This document shows, one piece after another, positions 61,698 through 64,000 of a DNA stretch of 64,000 nt. The DNA comes from an uncultured Duncaniella sp. Its GTDB lineage: Bacteria; Bacteroidota; Bacteroidia; Bacteroidales; Muribaculaceae. The notes below the pieces were generated by a model. That model was not told the DNA's origin. It did no database searches and was given only the letters and a program-made list of their open reading frames with translations. The translations under genes and the position numbers were made by a program. The stretch spans positions 1 to 64,000 of the forward strand of contig CAJTMJ010000007.1 in assembly GCA_910577335.1 (NCBI GenBank). Reading direction: 5' to 3'. Numbering within the stretch: the first letter of the stretch is position 1; the number at the start of each line of letters is the position of its first letter.

Positions 61698-62327
61698 TTA
61701 TTCAATGTATTCTTCATATATCCTGTCAAACATTTCCCGGAGCAAGGAGGTGTCCGAAATTATCTTACGGAGTTCATCAAGCTTCCGGGCATTGTCGCTT
61801 CCGGGTATCCATATTTTAAGGTATCCGTCGTATCCATATTTATCTGTCAGGTGGGCGATGGTTCTTTTATAGTGTCCCTCCCGGTCGAGTTCAGGATAGT
61901 TGGATAGCCCATATTGCACTGTCCGGCGTATTATCGTCTCGGGCACAATAAATCGGTCAGCCTCGGCTACTATCATCCCGTAAATGCTTCGTGGCGGTTG
62001 GGCGTTTGATGCTCGATGATCTTCAACGGCTTCACCCATAGTCTTGATCTCTTCCGTGGTGAAATGCGCTTTTATGAAATTGTCAGACTCAAGTATCTTC
62101 TTTGAATCGTGATGATGGTTCTCCCTGCCGTTCACAAGTCCGAGGTCATGAAATGCCGCTATGACATAGACCATATCCGGATTCACCTCCGGATAATTTT
62201 CGGCAAGCTTAAGACTTTGCTCTATCACCATCCGAGCATGATCCTCCCGATGCGCCTTATCAAACCCCGCATATCTAAGCATCACACACCCCTCCACATA
62301 TTCTATTATATCATCATTGACCTTCAT
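61698..62327 (-). CDS. HD-domain phosphohydrolase
   Basis: A 209-aa cytoplasmic protein with HD metal ligands H30 (AHREDHARMV) and H60-D61 (IAAFHDLGLV), and a further Asp in VAEADRFI. This is the small metal-dependent phosphohydrolase group that includes YedJ-like and nucleotide-hydrolysing members. The substrate is unknown. A TATATTTG box at 62396-62403 on minus is a possible promoter. Confidence 0.82.
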   Translation of the reverse strand: MKVNDDIIEYVEGCVMLRYAGFDKAHREDHARMVIEQSLKLAENYPEVNPDMVYVIAAFHDLGLVNGRENHHHDSKKILESDNFIKAHFTTEEIKTMGEAVEDHRASNAQPPRSIYGMIVAEADRFIVPETIIRRTVQYGLSNYPELDREGHYKRTIAHLTDKYGYDGYLKIWIPGSDNARKLDELRKIISDTSLLREMFDRIYEEYIE

Positions 62328-62521
62328 TGTGAGTTAAGTATTATAATTCGGATTATATTATCAAATCATTCTTACCCAAAGCAGAAATTGAGCTACAAAT
62401 ATACTGATTATTATCTATATATTATGTATTTACAGCTTACGATTGGTATGTCAATAGTGCAAATATGTATAAATATTTAATACACTTTCTTTTAGTATTT
62501 TAATATAAGTGTTTTGGATAT

Positions 62522-62549
62522 GAGGCTGCGCCTATTTTGACACAGCCTC
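62522..62549 (-). repeat. Repeated hairpin, copy 2
   Basis: The 26 nt at 62522-62547 are identical to 23-48, and the stem is extended here to TATGAGGCTG/CAGCCTCATA. It lies 10 nt past the stop of the minus-strand 196-codon gene. Unlike copy 1, no T-run follows on the minus strand, so it may be a weak terminator, a processing or 3'-stabilising hairpin, or a repeat element. Confidence 0.7.
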
Positions 62550-62559
62550 ATATCATCCG

Positions 62560-63150
62560 TTAAATGGTTGCTTGTTTTAAAACCGTCTCAAATAAACTAT
62601 CAGCATCTTCGCTGTCGATCAAGGCGTTAAGAAAGTTATTGATAGTTTCAAAATCTTTTGCGGGGTAACCTTCACAGTTTTTGAATTCTCGATCGCATAT
62701 AAAATTGTATTCACCAAATAATGGCATAGTGCCTGCATTGTTTAAAGCTTTGAATTTTTGGTATACAATCCATCCCTGGAATTCATAAGATGATTCCTCT
62801 TTGACAGCTTGTTTGATAATGGAGAATTGATTAGTGGCTTTTTCGATGAATTTTTGACGAAGAGCCTCTTGGCTTTCTTTCTCGGCAAGAGCATTATCAT
62901 ATTTCGGATTTGAGTTTTCAGAATATAATCGGGGAATATAGGCAGGTTTGTAAATATTCATTTTCTCCTTTGCTTTTTGAATCTTATCACTGCATTTTTG
63001 AATCTTAGAGAGTGTTCGCATAAGATCAATAGTCATTGAAATTTCCTCATTATATTTTTCCGGAGAATAAAACAGACTGTCTATTTCAGTGACAAGCGGT
63101 TCATAACTGTCAAAATGCGTTAATTCTGTTTTTAAATAATCAGCAGCCAT
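62560..63150 (-). pseudogene. Decapitated lipoprotein gene, signal peptide lost at a repeat boundary
   Basis: The frame reads as a Bacteroidetes lipoprotein body: upstream of the ATG at 63150 it continues SCGQSNEEKAKKM, i.e. a lipobox end, then AADYLKTELTHFDSYEPL. Three codons before that Cys there is an in-frame TAA, and the signal-peptide region is replaced by the 125-bp repeat, whose edge (63185) falls a few bases from the Cys codon. The 196-aa remnant is otherwise intact and could still be made as a cytosolic protein from 63150. The family function is unknown. Confidence 0.65.
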
Positions 63151-63184
63151 TTTTTTTGCTTTCTCTTCATTTGATTGCCCGCAA

Positions 63185-63309
63185 GAGGGAGCTTAGCGAG
63201 CTAAGAGACTGAAGAGATGCTGATAATTCAGCCGAAAAGAGTATCAAAGATTGAAAACAAAATGAATTTCAGCCTTAGTTTAACATTTTATAAAAAGTTT
63301 AAATCAGTT
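63185..63309 (+). repeat. 125-bp dispersed repeat, copy B
   Basis: The same length as copy A (55786-55910), with about 11 mismatches by eye, mostly clustered in the middle. It begins GAGGGAGCTTAGCGAGCTAAG, next to the broken lipoprotein gene, and ends with the exact 17-bp motif (63293-63309), 13 nt before the -33 box of the small gene at 63382. Confidence 0.85.
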
Positions 63310-63322
63310 CATTATCTTTTTG

Positions 63323-63354
63323 TTTCGTAGTATGGAAACAATTTGGTATCTTTG
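63323..63354 (+). promoter_or_regulatory. Promoter of the 49-aa gene
   Basis: TTTC at 63323-63326 and the -7 TATCTTTG at 63347-63354 are 20 nt apart. The longer open frame beginning at 63343 overlaps this box, so the ATG at 63382 is chosen. Confidence 0.6.
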
Positions 63355-63381
63355 TTATATCAACGAATAGTAAAACAAGAT

Positions 63382-63531
63382 ATGGCTAAAATGAATTTAA
63401 CCCCGGCAAGTGAGCTTGTTGATGAAGTTTGGGGTAAAGTCGGAACTCCTGAGCGTGATAAAATGGAAGCACAGCTTAAAAAGGAATTGTTGATTCGTCA
63501 ATGCCAGAATGACAAAGGGAAAAAGGATTAA
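63382..63531 (+). CDS. Small 49-aa protein resembling the N-terminus of Bacteroidetes HTH antitoxins
   Basis: The sequence MAKMNLTPASELVDEVWGK, then VGTPERDKMEAQLKKELL recalls the LTPASELLDEKYGKVGTPER opening of Bacteroidetes XRE/HTH proteins encoded with toxins. That likeness is from memory. The expected helix-turn-helix is absent, and the protein ends in a Lys/Asp-rich tail. No toxin gene is adjacent. It is either a truncated antitoxin or a small stand-alone protein. Confidence 0.55.
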   Translation: MAKMNLTPASELVDEVWGKVGTPERDKMEAQLKKELLIRQCQNDKGKKD

Positions 63532-63653
63532 TCGTCTAAAAAGTATATTATTATCCCTCTTTCCCTTTTTTGAATTTTTAACGGAACTATAGGGGAAGGT
63601 GTCTAATAAATGGGAGGTATGTTACGTTAATATAGATATGATATCCAAACTAT

Positions 63654-63693
63654 GAACTGATTAAAATATTTTATAAAAAGTTTAAATCAGTTC
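63654..63693. repeat. 17-bp motif, palindromic copy
   Basis: An exact AAAAGTTTAAATCAGTT at 63676-63692 faces an imperfect inverted half-site (GAACTGATTAAAAT from 63654), making a 40-bp imperfect palindrome centred on TTTTATAAAA. It lies 44 nt before the GH28-like gene. Confidence 0.7.
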
Positions 63694-63736
63694 TATATAC
63701 TTTAATTTAAACTCTATCGTTAAAACCATCAATTCA

Positions 63737-64000
63737 TGAAAAAACTGTTGTCATTGACACTCGTGTCATTGCTGTTTATTTTTTCGTCATCGCTTAGTGC
63801 GGTTGATTATTCACACTACTATAAGAATCTGCCGGTAGATGTGAAGCCGGTAAAGATGTTTTCAATCCCTGACTATAAAGTCTCGATAACCGATTTCGGG
63901 GGTAAAGGTGACGCTGTGACTCTCAATACCGATGCGTTTGCCTCCGCTATTGCCGCCCTCGAAGCCAAAGGTGGCGGACATCTTATAGTTCCGCAAGGAA
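63737..64000 (+). CDS. Glycoside hydrolase family 28-like (polygalacturonase) protein, partial
   Basis: The 88 codons in the window start MKKLLSLTLVSLLFIFSSS with a signal peptide, then reach ITDFGGKGDAVTLNTDAFAS and AIAALEAKGGGHLIVPQG. The DFGGKGD...NTDAF pattern marks the first turn of pectate-lyase-like beta-helices in GH28 and related enzymes. The catalytic Asp residues lie beyond the window. It probably acts on pectin-type glycans in the periplasm or at the surface. Confidence 0.75.

Noticed and set aside
63187..63342. A hidden coding frame within the 125-bp repeat
   Set aside because: All frames carry stops within short distances and the two copies do not preserve any frame better than another.

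Overview
The window looks like a chromosomal segment of a Bacteroidales bacterium, most likely a gut member near Muribaculaceae or Bacteroidaceae. The family-level guess is inference. The signs are recurrent TAnnTTTG -7 promoter boxes, often with a TTTG-like -33 box about 20 nt upstream. Purine-rich Shine-Dalgarno sequences are almost absent. The fused str-S10-spc-alpha ribosomal cluster has no tuf and no adk. Other signs are OmpA, TonB-type and PagL-like outer-membrane proteins, RprXY-like and NtrB-like sensors, and DUF115 and PepSY-like proteins.

Layout. 1-3.9 kb (minus): asparaginase, methionyl-tRNA synthetase and an orphan Vsr mismatch endonuclease. 4.0-23.0 kb (plus): one 19-kb block of translation and transcription genes from rpsL to rplQ, ending in a strong terminator. 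It holds three long, hairpin-rich spacers, before rpsG, rpsH and rpsD, that look like autoregulatory sites. 23-32.5 kb: small envelope proteins, an MFS sugar transporter, a candidate 520-nt free-standing structured RNA, transketolase, OmpA, a DUF115 protein and a glutaminase-fold protein that has lost its catalytic residues. 32.6-42.3 kb (plus): three tandem paralogous FtsX/MacB-type permeases, one ATPase, a RegA/PrrA-shaped response regulator and a histidine kinase, probably a self-regulated ABC module. 42.4-47.2 kb: PepSY-like lipoprotein, a TonB-type barrel and a divergent OmpR-class two-component system, with two 16-bp direct repeats between the divergent promoters. 47.2-55.6 kb (minus): Ogt, an NSS symporter, a Crp/Fnr regulator and a complete MacAB-TolC-like exporter operon. 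55.9-64 kb: PHP hydrolase, PurU, a membrane protein, an M48 protease, a PagL-like hydrolase with a lipoprotein, an HD hydrolase, a decapitated lipoprotein gene, a 49-aa protein and the start of a GH28-like enzyme.

The least explained items are non-coding. (1) A candidate RNA at about 26030-26553 has its own promoter and terminator and two potential pseudoknots. (2) A 17-bp motif, AAAAGTTTAAATCAGTT, occurs four times exactly and twice imperfectly, always between genes. (3) A 125-bp repeat (about 91% identical copies near 55.8 and 63.2 kb) ends in that motif, and one copy abuts a lipoprotein gene that has lost its signal peptide. (4) A terminator-like hairpin with an identical 26-nt sequence occurs at both ends of the window. 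All coordinates, pairings and identities were worked out by eye.
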